From positions 1,962,001 through 2,026,000 of the forward strand of contig NC_041784.1 of the NCBI RefSeq assembly GCF_900090045.1: a stretch of DNA of 64,000 bases, in the 5' to 3' direction. A model generated the notes under the pieces. The model saw nothing but the letters and a program-made list of their open reading frames with translations. It ran no database searches and had not been told where the DNA came from. A program made the position numbers and the translations under genes. Source of the DNA: Plasmodium malariae (taxonomy: Eukaryota; Apicomplexa; Aconoidasida; Haemosporida; Plasmodiidae). Below are positions 39,861 through 53,000 of the stretch, in pieces. Each line of letters opens with the position of its first letter. Positions within the stretch are counted from its first letter, which is position 1.

Positions 39861-42066
39861 GGAAAAAATGAAAATAAAGCTTAAGCATTATTAATGAACT
39901 TCATTTAGAACGTCTTTTCTTCAGGTATCTAATAAAATTCTACTTTATGATTAAATAAAATAAATTCCCTGTTTTATACTTATATATATTATTATATAAG
40001 ATAGATAATATATATTCTGATATATAACAGTTTAGAAATATATGAATGATATATAAAAAATTTATTATGTTTTCATATTATCATTAGTATTTTAATGTAT
40101 TTTCTCGTATACATAATTTAAGATAATTTGGCGTATATGCATATATATCTTGCTTCTAAAAATGTGAAAATGATGTTGTATAACATTAACAATAAAAATA
40201 TATGTTATGTATGCAAAAATGTCATGTGTAAGTGTTTTACGTATATTTTTATTATAATAACTATAACTTTATTTAATGTATTATATAAAATATAACAATT
40301 AAAACTGCAATAATACGGTTAGGCGATTTATATTATTACCAATCATACATTTATTCCAATTTTTTTTTTTTTAATGGTTGTAAGTATTTAATTGTAGTTA
40401 TTATTAAAAAAGTTTAAATATATTATTTTTAACTTAAATGCATCATTCTATTTTTCCCTTAGTATAACTATATTTACGTGTTTTATTTTTTGTCTATATG
40501 AATTTTTTATGTAAATGTAAGGTTAACAGATAATAATTTTAAAAATATGTATTGTGAGAAATATGTGTTTAATAGCATATTAGATATTTAATTATGTTTA
40601 GTAGATTTTTTAAATAGTTTAATTATAAGATTATCGGTATATGTTAACTTCACATTACTTTTAAGCATAAATTATTAATGAAATAATATTAATTTTAGAA
40701 ATTATAAAGCTTTATAAATAAATTAATGGCTTATATCCCATTTATCATGTTATACATTAACTGACATAATTGTCGGATATAATTCATTTTTAAAGATATT
40801 ACTTGATTTTATATAGTAAAAAAAGTTATATGATATAATTATATTATTAATATTTGTTTCTCGCAATATTAGATGAACAAAATTTTGAAACAATATACAC
40901 GTAATGTTAGAACTTAAAGGACAATTACTTATTTTTCCGTTCATTAATGCTAAATATATAGGGAAAATGAATAATACATTTATAACTAAACTAAATTAAG
41001 AATTAAATATATGTAAATCATTTTGAACGATAAATAAATTTTTTTTCTATAATATTATTTTATATAGATAGGCATTTATACATATGTTGTACATTGTATT
41101 TTTGCTATATACATGACTTAATATTAATAGGACTTTCTTACATATTCGAAAAAATATAAGCATTCTATATTAACTAAGTATTTCTTTTATATTTATAATT
41201 CTCTTGTAAATGACATAAAAGCAACATAATATTAATATACTACATATAAGTTCATGATGATATCCTTGCTTCTTTTTTTATGCTATATACATTAACGTAT
41301 CTTAATTAAAATATTAAGAAACATTTTGACTAAACGACCTAATTGTGTAAAAAAAATATATTTGGTTTCTGTTGTAATTTTTTTACGACCTATAAATATG
41401 ATTAAGCTCTAAATACATTTAGAAATATTTTTTTCTAAATTTAAATTTAATCCCCACATTAGGATTAATATTTGATTTATTAATACCCAGGTATATACAT
41501 TGGCAAGTGTATTCTCAATCCCATAAAATATATTAAGTATTTTTTTACCTAAAAAATATAATGGGAATTATATATCTTGAGTTTAATATTTGGAAATATG
41601 TACATAAAAAAATGATAAACCTATAATAATTTTAATATTTTTTAATTTTTTTTTTTTCATTTATTTATATTAATAGTAATAATATTTATGAAATTACGTT
41701 GTTTTCGGTATATAATATACATATATGATATTTTTGGCTTGGAGTTCGGATTTTAGGTAGGATATATTTAAAAATTTGATAGCAAATTTTATTTTTTTTA
41801 GCAGATATTTATAAATGAGATTACTGATTTAAGTATTACTATGTTTTATCAATAAATGAAAGATTAGACACATTTATTTATTTTATATTACATTTGTTTA
41901 ATTAATGTTTTAATTTTATGCCATAAGAATTAAATATTTATAATAATATAGATTAATAAAAAAAATATGTATATGAATTTCTTTGTGTTGTATAAATAAA
42001 CAAAGTGATTATTGAACTAAGGTTTTTTTATTATTATTATGTTTTATTCAATAAATATGGTATATA

Positions 42067-42130
42067 TTTTTTCCTTTTTTTTTTTTTTTTTTTTTATTAT
42101 TTTCATTTTCAAATACATATTTATAATAAA
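42067..42130 (+). promoter_or_regulatory. Shared distal 5' flank block, about 868 bp before the ATG at 42983
   Basis: A run of more than 20 T is followed by TTTCAAATACATATTTATAA, comparable with the block at 11451-11520. Confidence 0.35.
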
Positions 42131-42666
42131 AAAAAAAAAAAGATAATAAAATATGTAGTAAATATTGCAAAAGTTTTATTTAGAATAATAGTTTTAAATA
42201 CAAATAATTATAAATTTTAACATTTAAAAATAATATTACAAAAATGGTGTAGTATTGTTTATTTACTTTTAAAATATATATTTTTGATTGAATAGATAAT
42301 ATATAAATATAATGTTTTATGTATATTAAACATAATAAATATAAGCAATTTTGGTTGTTAATAGATCAAAAAAATTTGTACAATATGTTTTAATATTCAT
42401 TTATTATTACTCTTACTACAATGTTAAGATAAAAATCATTTTATTGTCAATAATCGGTTTTTCGAATATATATATTATTTAAAATTAATTTATTAATAAT
42501 TATATATGAATGAAATAAATATTCTCTTAGTATGAGGAACATCGTATTACCAGATCCTGTACGTTCTATTTTCTATATAAACTAAATATTTAGAAAAATT
42601 GTAAAATCGTATGTATATATATATATTTTGTTTTTTCCTTTATTTTTAAAAGACTTAATAAAAGAA

Positions 42667-42725
42667 TTTTCTAATTACTCTAGTATATTAAATTATTAAA
42701 TTATATATTTTTAATACATATGAAG
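42667..42725 (+). promoter_or_regulatory. Shared 5' flank block, about 290 bp before the ATG at 42983
   Basis: TCTAATTACTCTAGTATATT precedes AAATTATATATTTTTAATACATA. It is a slightly diverged copy of the block before 35177. Confidence 0.35.
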
Positions 42726-42982
42726 AAGATCGATTTATTTTATTTTAATCAAAAGTAATTTTTTAAGATAAAATATTTATAATATATTTTTAAAATTATT
42801 TTTTTTTGTCTATTTTGTGAAGTGTATTATGGTTATGTATGTCTTACTAAGTTTTTAGGAAAAAGTAAAAATATAAAAAAAAAAAAATAATATGAGTATA
42901 TTATATTTTATTTTTAGAATAATATTATATTCTTGTTAATTTTATTTTTACTGAATATATTACAATATTTAATATTTATATA

Positions 42983-43952
42983 ATGGAACAAAACATTTAC
43001 TGTTAATTATTAAGATTGTTACATTTATTCTTTTATGTTTGATATGGCATTTTAACAATGATATCGTATGATATTTTTATTTAAGGATATTTTTATCATT
43101 TATGTTTATTATCTTTTATTTTTGTTAGTACTCTTTTTTAGTGTTATATAATTTATAATATTAAATGATATATTTTCCTTTTTTATTTAGAGTACGCATA
43201 ACAAATCTTTTGTTAAGTGCTTCAGCAACTTTAGAAAATTATATACAAGAAATTATCGTTTGTTGTCAATGTATATGTAGGACGAGGTTCACGCATTGTA
43301 TGTTTAAAGGATGATATTCGAAATGTATAGAACGATAAAAAAAATATATTTAATAATGAAAACTCGGTTGCGAGAAAAAAGGAACAGTTAAACGGAAGTT
43401 GATCAAGAAATGAAAGAGGCCATAAAAAATGTATGTGAGACAAATCTTGTATATTTGAAACAAAAAAACTATTCCTATTTAGAAATGAAAATATTCAAAT
43501 AACTTGATTATTTAAATTTTCTTAAAAAAAATAGGGGAATTACTGATAAGCTTTATAAAAAAATAATACCTAAAAAATAATTATTAAGGCTAGTTTTTTC
43601 TGTGATATAGTTCCTTTTGTTATTCACAGAATTTCTAGTAGAATTTTTTACGGGTTATAGAATTTTAAAAGTACTATATAATAATGTATTTTATGAAAGC
43701 CTTAAATCGCATGGGTTGTAGATTGTGCAGTCTATGTAAAATAAAATTCAGAATACCTCTACAAGAAAAATACTTTATATATTTGTTGAAATCCGTAAAG
43801 GAGATGATAAATATAGTATTTTTGTAAATTTTTTTGGTAATCTAATATATATCTTACCATATCTTATAATAGGTATTGCAATTATATTAGGGATTATTTA
43901 TTACCGTAAAAAATTTAAAAAAATTGATAAAATTAAGTTCAGGAGAAGGTAA
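42983..43952 (+). pseudogene. Heavily decayed fam-l/fam-m-type pseudogene
   Basis: Exon 1 (ATG 42983, MEQNIYC then TAA) still shows the family signal sequence in shifted frames up to a GTATGA donor. Exon 2 begins after TTTTTTATTTAG at 43191 with STHNKSFVKC and RKLYTRNYRLLSMYM, then a TAG, so the export motif (RLLSM) is degenerate. Fragments of the family order remain readable in several frames: KKNYSYLEMKIFK near 43470, LDYLNFLKK, a first helix near 43590-43630, and the last helix with tail IGIAIILGIIYYRKKFKKIDKIKFRRR ending at TAA 43950-43952. At least five stops and frame changes are present. The order and ending match the broken gene at 12370-13353, so the two are probably the same subfamily. 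Confidence 0.82.
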
Positions 43953-44116
43953 GATATAAATATTGAATATTTACTTTTTTTAAGGATTTTATTATTATAA
44001 AGTAATATTTTTAATATATGCAGTTATACTCTTAATATATATATAAACAATTTTATAAAAATAATTATACGTAATTTCCCCTTTTTTATATACGATAGTA
44101 TAAACGTAAATTCTAC

Positions 44117-44149
44117 GTTTTTTGGTGAATTTAAATATTTTGATGTTTT
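44117..44149 (+). promoter_or_regulatory. Shared 3' flank block after the gene ending at 43952
   Basis: GTTTTTTGGTGAATTTAAAT followed by ATTTTGATGTTTT begins about 165 bp after the stop. Confidence 0.4.
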
Positions 44150-45598
44150 TTTATTAGAATTTTAAAATATTTTTTCAGTATAAATAAATATTATGACTTA
44201 ATATATATATACGTATGTTATTATTTCAGTTGCTTGCTAAGTAAAATATATATGAGTATGTTAACATTAACGTATTATGAGAAAATTAATATAATTCTTT
44301 TCAAGTCATGTATTAAAATATATTTTAGGTATATTGAGTGTTACATTATACTTTTTAAGTTTTACCGTTACAAAATTATTATTTGTTGATGGAAATAAAA
44401 AAATAAAAGCTTAGTGTGAATAAAAGATTATTATATATTGCTTTGTGTTTAATAAAAAAGGTGAATATTTTATGTTTAATATATATATATATTCTCTATA
44501 AAAAAACTTAATTTTTATTCTATAAAATAAATTTTATTAGAAAGGTACTATAAAACATGTTTATTATAAATACATATTTAGCAAATATTTACTTATTTTT
44601 TGGTTTAAAATATAAAATTCTGATATAAAATATAATAATATCTTTACAAAATATGGGCAATTTTTATTTGTTTAATATCTTCAGAATTAAAAATCTTTAT
44701 AATATAATTATGATTTTAAAGGAATTTATTATTCTGGGTGATTTTTTCTTTTATTAAATATTACTTAATTATATATTATATTGAAAATTAAATAAAAATA
44801 CTTATATATATACATATATTTTAACTCTCTCAGAAAAAAAATTGATGAATTGAATGTAATAATATATTAATATATAATATGTTGATATGATTTTCTTTTA
44901 ATTTTTCTTCTTCTTCTATAATAATGTACTTATGAAAATGTGTTATTTTTTATTTATAAGTATTGTCGTTTAGGGTAATAAAAATAAATATATTCTTTTT
45001 TTAAATGATATAATTATATGCAGATAAATACTTATATATATATTTAATCAATTTTTTAATATCGTATATAAATATATTAAGTTAATAGTCAATATTATTT
45101 AAAAAATATATAATATAATATATATTTTATATTTACAATTAGTAATCTCTTCAAATTAATAATGAGGATTTAAGAAAAAAAACAAATATGGTAGTAAAAC
45201 GAATCACAACTCTATAAATAACTTATAAATAGAAATATTATTTTTATTTTTTTGATTAGTATTAATAATTTATTTCTAAATAGTTATTAAATTGTTAGAG
45301 AAAGATTAAATTAAATAAATACAATGAAAAGAGTTTCCATGCAGTAGTTTAGCATGTTTATGATTATGTTTCATTTATTATGTATAATTTTTTACAAATT
45401 CAAATTAAAATAATAATAATATATTAATATACATTTTAATTTTCAACTTTACTTAAATTTTATAATGTATTATTTGGACAATGTAGTAATCTATGGATAT
45501 ATTTATTTTGTAAAATATTACTTAGGACATAAAAAATTAGGTTGCATACATGTGATTACTATATAATGAAATTGAAAATATTAAACATACAAATTTTA

Positions 45599-45602
<4 letters not shown>

Positions 45603-45648
<46 letters not shown>
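45603..45648. repeat. Long (AT)n microsatellite
   Basis: More than 20 uninterrupted AT units, the longest dinucleotide run in the window. Confidence 0.9.
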
Positions 45649-45652
<4 letters not shown>

Positions 45653-45747
45653 AATCTTTGGTAACATATGTTTTATAAAAATATTTAATAGTACGTAAAT
45701 AATAAATATACATGATAGAATTCAGCTGTAATAATTCCTTTTTTTTA

Positions 45748-45779
45748 TTGTTTATTTCATTTCGAAATGAAATAAACAA
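45748..45779. repeat. Perfect 32-bp palindrome
   Basis: Arms TTGTTTATTTCATTTC and GAAATGAAATAAACAA are exact reverse complements with no loop, centred on TTCGAA. Confidence 0.85.
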
Positions 45780-47453
45780 AAATAATTAAATATATACAAG
45801 TGTAAATTCTTCTTTATCTTTTGTCTATTTAGTTAGAAGTAATGTAACAAGGATGGTATATATATATTTTTAAATTTGGAAAGAAATTCTGTAAAAAAAT
45901 TTATTATAAATATTTTCTTTTGAATGCATTATGTAATAAATCTAGTTATATTTACTATAAAGGTAAAATATAGCTTAATAGAGATATATAAGTTTCAATT
46001 TTATGTCAGTCTATTAATTATTATAATATACATTTAAAAGTATGTTATAATTGAAAAGTTTTAACACGTATTATGTCTATATTTTATAAAATAATAATCT
46101 GAAATTATAATAATATACTGTGTATTTAAGAAATATGTATACGATAAATGAGAGTGAACATGCATTATTAGGAAAAAAACATTTCGAAAAGAAATTTAAA
46201 CTATTATGTATTGTTATAAAATATATAATATCCACCAAATCTTCTTTAACATACAAATAACTGAAAGGTACTACATAAAATTATGTATACTTAGGCTTTT
46301 TTATATATTAAATGGAAGTTAAAGTATTAATATTCTGAAAATTGCCTAATATAATTACTACTTTTTGTCTTAATAATGAAATAAGCAGTATCATATAACT
46401 TTTCATTATGAATTCATGGAATTATTTGTAAAACTTTTATGATTTTAATATATAAGTTATATTTTAAGAAAAAATAATTGCATATATATAATTTATATAG
46501 TGTACTATATTTTAATTAAGTAATTAGTGTAATCTAATCTATAATCATTATAAATTTATTTAAACTTCTTTAAAATTTAGGTAATATGTTTTTTTGATAT
46601 TTTTAAAAAAATATAACATTCAAATGTAAAAAAATAATAAATAAATTTTAAAACATCATGTATAATATATTACTTAAAACAGATAAAAAGAAAAAAAAAA
46701 AAAAAAATTAAATCCTATTTATTTTTGTTAGAAGCTAAATATAATTTATACGAAAAAATAAAAGAAAAAGAACATATAAATAAACGTATAAATGAAGAAA
46801 TAATGTATTTATAATTACTGATGTAATATATACATATTTAATTCATTATTAGTGAATGTTTTAATGTGTTCCTTCTTTTTTATTTTTACATTGTATAAGA
46901 AGCGGATACATGCATATATTATAAATATATTTATAATACACAAGTTTTTCCTTTAAATAATATGTAGTAAATTTACAATATATAATTGTTTCATTGAATG
47001 AAATAATAAACTAATATATAATAAAATTATGAATTGTATTTATATGGCTGTATCAGTATTATGATTTGTGGTTTTTTTCTTTAACATATGAGTTAATTTA
47101 TATAAACAAATATAGTATAGTTTGATATATAATATATCTTTTAATTTATGCATTTTTATCTATGGTATAATTTGAATCTACTTACCAATATTGATTAAAT
47201 GCTATAGTTTTTTTACGCTTTCTACATTATCTTTTTTATTTTTAAATGTTAATTTATTTTTTAGACAAATACATTCAATATATTATTTTTAATTATTACT
47301 TTTCGCCTTAAAATTACCCATTATTTTATATTATGTTTTTTTTTTTTTTGTTCGAAAGACATATTAAAAACTTTAAGACAACTGTTTTATGAACAACTTC
47401 TGATTTTATTTGAATATCATACAAATATATTCTGAACATATTATTATCAATTT

Positions 47454-50085
47454 CTAGGAACTGTTACTATAATATTCCGTATGTTTGAGTTCTTTATGCT
47501 CGTTGAGTAAGAAATTTATATATATATCTTCTTCTTTTATCCAATCATTTATATCTTTTATAAATGAATATTCTTTTGCATAATTATGACTTTCATTATT
47601 TTTTTTATCCTCTAAAATATTGCTATTAAGTTCGACAATATGTTCTGTAATTCCTATTTTCCTATGTGAATTTTGTACTGTTTTCCTTTCATTTATGGAA
47701 TTATCCAAATGTGATTCCTTATTTTCTAAATTTTCCTCTTTTTCGCATTCTTCTAATATCGTCATAAATACAAGTATACAAAGTTTCGCTAATAATTTTT
47801 TATTAATACATTTATATAATTCTTTAGAACTTTTTCTATATTTTAAATCTTCCATATTTATTAGTGTTACATCAATTATATTATGTTCACTTTCGTATAC
47901 ATCTGATATAGTCTTTAGTTCTTTTGAAAATTGCTGAAAACAGTTCTGTTCTAGAAATTCTTCTATAATTGTTTTCTTGCTTAATATCCACTGTCTCCAT
48001 ACATCTTTTTTTCCTTCTAAAAATGGAATATTTTGAATTTCATTTGAAAGTTTCTTCTTTGATTTTTCGGTTTCTTTTATGTAATCGTTCACTTTTTTCC
48101 ATTCGTTTTTAAGATTATTAAACCAAACTTTTTTTTTCAACTTTTCAGAAATATTTTTATGTTTTTCCACCAATTGATTCCACATAATTTTGTGTTTTTC
48201 AGTATACTTTCTAAAATTATCATTTTCCATTATTATCTTATCATTTTCTAAATTAGGACAGTTTATGTATTGCTCCTGTTCAAACACTTCTAGACATATT
48301 TCTAAAAAGACTCCTTTGTTGATGTTCCATTCTTCGATTCTGAATTCTTCCAGTAGTTCCATATGCACTTCTATTATAGTTTTATTCCTTTTATTTGTAA
48401 TCTTTGTTGCATTTACATTTTTTTTCATGTTATGATTACTAATTTTTATTTTTTTTATAATTTCTTCATTATCATATATTGGGTGTTCTGAATTATCATA
48501 TGTTAGAAACTTCTTTTTCATGTTAGAATATGAAGGAATTAGTATTCTAAGGAATTTCATTTGCATTCTTTTTATCTTTTTCCTTTTTTTGAATAGTCCT
48601 ATTAAGGCGTACTACATTATAAAAGAAAAAAATTTATAAAATGATATATTACAATAATTAAATATTTATCATATATTTAACACTTAAATTTTATTTTACT
48701 TTAATTAAAAGAGAAAATAAAATAATAGTAATAAAGCTTATTAAAATAGAAGATAAATTTATGTTATTTGGATATCCATCGGAATCTTTAACTGCATCAT
48801 TAATATATACATATTACATAGTGTCGTTATTTCAAATATGGATATATATAGAGAATTCAATTTACCTGAATATTTAGGAGCGTCTTGTTGAGCAGGGGCA
48901 TCAAGGGTTCCAGTTGCTCTTTTAGAAGTTAAAGAAAATTCTGAATTATCTATTTGTGGTCCTGAAAATTGAAGAATTGATATATTTTGTGATGGGCGAA
49001 TTAATGTTAATTGTTTTTCTGATTGAGAGAGTGGGGGTGCTTCTGATGTTGGAAATTGTAGAGATGTTGTATTTTGTAGAGATTGTGTGACTCGTAGAGG
49101 TGGAGTACCTTCTATAGTTAATGTATATTCACCTGGGTTACTGGTAACATCTGCTTTTAAATTTTCCAATGCTGTAGGAACTTCATCTTGATGTAGTTTT
49201 TTTTTCGATGCTAATTCAGATTGTGTCTTTTCGTCATGTTTAATTTCCACAACTTTTTCTGTCTGAAATTGAGATTCAGATTGAATGTTATCTGTACTTG
49301 TATCTGCGTTGTGTGAACTCGTAAGATCTTTTTTAGGTACAGGGTCACCGGGTGGAACTGGAAGAACAGTTGCGCATTCAGAAAGTGTACTAAAAGTTTT
49401 AGGTCTTCGTATGTCACACAATGATTCGCTATCTCTCTTTTTTGTTTTTGGTATTTTGTAACATCCTTTTATTGAGTATTCATTTGTATTAAAATAGTTC
49501 TGCCTTTGTACAATCCACGTATTATATTCGTTACATTTCCGTAAACACTTATCAACACATTTTTTTTTTTGTTTTAATTGAGCTATTTCACTCAGATAAT
49601 TATTTTTCTGTTCGCAGAAATCGTGTACTTCGTATTGAAAATCTAAAATAGCCTTTTCCTTATCATGTAATATTAGAGGACATCCTCCATGTTCTGTAAG
49701 ATTTTTAAAGTAAGTTTTCATGTAATTCTTCAGTGTTCCTTCCCACCTTTTTTGATCTACATAGTGTGGTGCACCCTTCTCCCTAATTAGATAATCAGCC
49801 AATTCTCGGCATACACTTCTGAATTGTTCTTTATTAGTATTATTATTTATGGAACTTGTTTTACTTTTTATATATCGTTGAATCCTTTGAAATTTTGGAT
49901 ATATATAGTATTCTAATGCCTGCAAACCTCGAACCCCCAAATTCTATTTTAAAAAAAATTATTATAAATTATTTAAGATCTAATATTTGTCTTAGTTATA
50001 TTATTTTGTTTATTATAAATAATTTACGAATAAATTTAGGAATATTAAAAAACGAGAATATTACCGAGGTAAAACACTCTTCCAT
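47454..50085 (-). CDS. STP1: STP1 (SURFIN-related) transmembrane protein, second copy
   Basis: Four exons inferred on the minus strand: 50085-50065 (MEECFTS, donor GTAATA), 49943-48866, 48791-48700 and 48611-47454, about 782 residues. Exon 2 (residues 8-366) begins NLGVRGLQALEYYIYPKF, carries conserved cysteines (VCREL, GGCPLIL, KKCVDKCLRKC) and then a long stalk rich in proline, threonine, serine and glutamine. Exon 3 encodes the membrane helix (about 380-396, SSILISFITIILFSLLI). Exon 4 is a tryptophan-rich cytoplasmic tail with KTIIEVHMELLEE, KKVWFNNLKNEWKK, IQNIPFLEGKKDVWRQWI and ending NDWIKEEDIYINFLLNE plus 16 more residues. The small intron 48865-48792 (GTAAAT to GATGCAG) restores frame; read through, exon 2 would stop at 48759 before the helix. 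The gene appears intact and is likely a surface or Maurer's-cleft-associated variant protein. Confidence 0.82.
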
Positions 50086-53000
50086 GATTGCTATAATTTA
50101 TACTTTAGTTCGTTGTAAAGGACGAAGGAAAAAAAATACAAATATATATTTTTTTACGTATTAATAGAGCAATATTAGACCAAAAAGCATTAAGATATAT
50201 TATAAAATTATTAACTACATAGGAATTTATGTGTGAACTATAAAATATTTGAATACACTAATATTTATTTTAAGTGGTTATATAATATTTTTACCTTAAA
50301 TAAATATATTACAAAGGAAAATATATTCAAAAGCTATATTTATTTCAAGTCACTGTTGAGTTTATAATTTTATCTAAAATTAATACTAATATTATTATGA
50401 AAAAGCTAAAAAACTTAAAAACTTATACATAAAGAAGATTAATAACTTATATAAAAAATATTATAAAAAGTTATAATTAATATATATATTGATTTTTTTT
50501 TCCAGTACTAATACTGTTATATATATAAATATTACTATTTGTTTTAATGTAAATTTTTCTTTGTATTTTTGTCAGTAAGATAAATAAGCTATTTACCCAA
50601 TAACCATTAGAAATGGTTGTTTTTTTTTTTTTTTGTTTTTTCCTGTGTTACCTTTTCCACTAATTTTTTATATAAGCATTACAGAGCTATTATGTTAACT
50701 GTTTTTTTTTCTATTCACTATATTGTTTATAGAGATGAGAATTAATAATATATGAATTATGTTAAATTCATGTTATAATTATAGAAACAGCATACCATTA
50801 ATGTATACATTTTTCTCTTATTATATATATAAATTTCTCAATAATTAATTATATGTGGTATAATTTATATTATTAAATAAATTTAAAGTAATATATTTTA
50901 CTATATATATATATAAATATTTTATTCTGTATATTTCTATTGAGATATCTGGATACTAACTATTTTATTTAGAATAAATTGTAATTAATAAAATGTATAT
51001 TAAGTATATGAAATAATTAAAAAATTAGATACTTTCTCAAAATATGAAAAGTTAATTGAGTATATATTTAGGAAAATTAATTTTATTATATGACTGAAAA
51101 ATGGCAAAATATATTAGAACATTGCACTAAAATATAATAATGATAAAATTTCATGCATATGGAATAATTTATTATGTTAAATAATACAAATAATACTAAA
51201 ACGTTATAATAATATTTGTCTAATTATTAATATATGTATTTGTATAGAAGATTAAAAAGTTATTCTTTAGTTTGTTTTTTTTTCTGCATTTTATATCTAT
51301 ATAAAAATATGTTTTTAATATTATTAATAAGTATTTATTCATAATAAAAAATAAATAGATCTTGTAATGTATTATAATACTTTTTAAAACATGTATTCGT
51401 TAAATTTGATTATAGAATAGCTTAATTTTTTGTCAACAATATTCGTTATTCTATTATCATGTAAATATATTATATATAATTTTAATTATTCTCTTTAAAC
51501 AAGTAAACAAATGATAGAAAATAGTAAAAAAAAAAGAAAAAAGTTATGAACTCATAATAAATTTTTATAAATATTTTGTTAACATAGAAAATTGTGTTAT
51601 TAAGGTTATCTATAATCAATCATTTATATTAAAGATATATGATTTTATTTTTTATATTTGAATTTATTTTTATACAATTCGTATTTTTTTGTTCTATTCT
51701 TTTTTATTATTTTAAGAGCTTATATTCTTCCCCTTTTTTTTTTTAAATATATTGCTTAATAAGAATATACACTGGATTATATATAAAAATAGTTTATAAC
51801 ATCTTAAATATTATATATTTAATTTGTTATATTTTAATAAATTAGTTACGTATATAAATATATATAGTATATAACAAACTTATAGTAATGACTAAATATG
51901 TAGGAAATAAAACAAAATAAGTTTTTTTCAAATATATATATCATATTGTAAGAGGTGAATAATAATTTTTTTCGTATGTATATATAACAATATATATATA
52001 TTTTTTGTAATACATACACTTTAGGTGCATTCATATAATAAATCATTATTGCTATAGATAATTATTTAATTTTGTTTAAAAGTATGCTACATAATTATTC
52101 TATTAAACTTTTTCAGGAGTTATATATATTATACCAAAATAGACTATGTGAATACAATAAATTTTATAATTTATATACACGAAAATAAAGTATAATTTAA
52201 TTAAAAATAAAACATTTTAAAATCTTTTATTTTTAAAATAGATAAGAAAATAGTTATTACAAGAATGCTTTTATTTATAATTTTATTATTTAACTTTTTT
52301 TGTATACTAAATTATTAATACAAAAAAAAAAATTATATACATTAATTTCGTTAACATTTAAAGGACATTACTATAGCATTTAATTTTATTATATAGTGAG
52401 GTTTTCTTATATTTTACATAAATTTTTTATCAAGAATATTGAAAACACATACGTAAAAAAATAAAATAAGATTAATGAGTTAAATATTTAAAAAATATTT
52501 TTTTTTAAAGTTTAAATTTAATATTATGATAATTTAAAAAGAAAAATATGAGTAAATTTATATTTGTAATGTACTAACAATATAAATACTTAATGATAAT
52601 AAAAATGACTGATATAAAAATATTATTTTATATATTTTTATTGATTTTATATAATTACATAATTATGTAGCATTAAAATATCTATCAATTTTTATTTATT
52701 CGAGAACATTTTTTCGTATCATTATATATTATATTATGTGCTTTAAATAATACACACAGTAAATAAATTTATAACAGGTGAAAGAATAAATAATTCTTGT
52801 ATATTTTTAATATATAATTTTTCTCTAAATATTTTTAATTTCTTTCATGTGAAACATTGCCCATATTACATAATGATATTACAATATTTTAATAATTATG
52901 ATGTATTTAATTATTAATTAAATATTTTCAGAAATATATATTTCATTAAAAAACTACCTATGTTTTATATACATAATAGAACAAGACAACAAAATATTAT

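Larger units (their letters stand above)
39861..42982. other. A+T-rich intergenic region
   Basis: No gene was supported. The last kilobase is the 5' flank of the pseudogene at 42983 and contains a T-tract and an A-tract (42078-42140). Confidence 0.6.
43953..47453. other. A+T-rich intergenic region between convergent genes
   Basis: No gene was recognised. Notable contents are the 3' block at 44117-44149, a long (AT)n at 45603-45648 and a perfect 32-bp palindrome at 45748-45779. Confidence 0.6.

Noticed and set aside
40750..40944. Minus-strand 64-residue open frame
   Set aside because: Starts with a plausible ATG but shows no family motif or exon structure.
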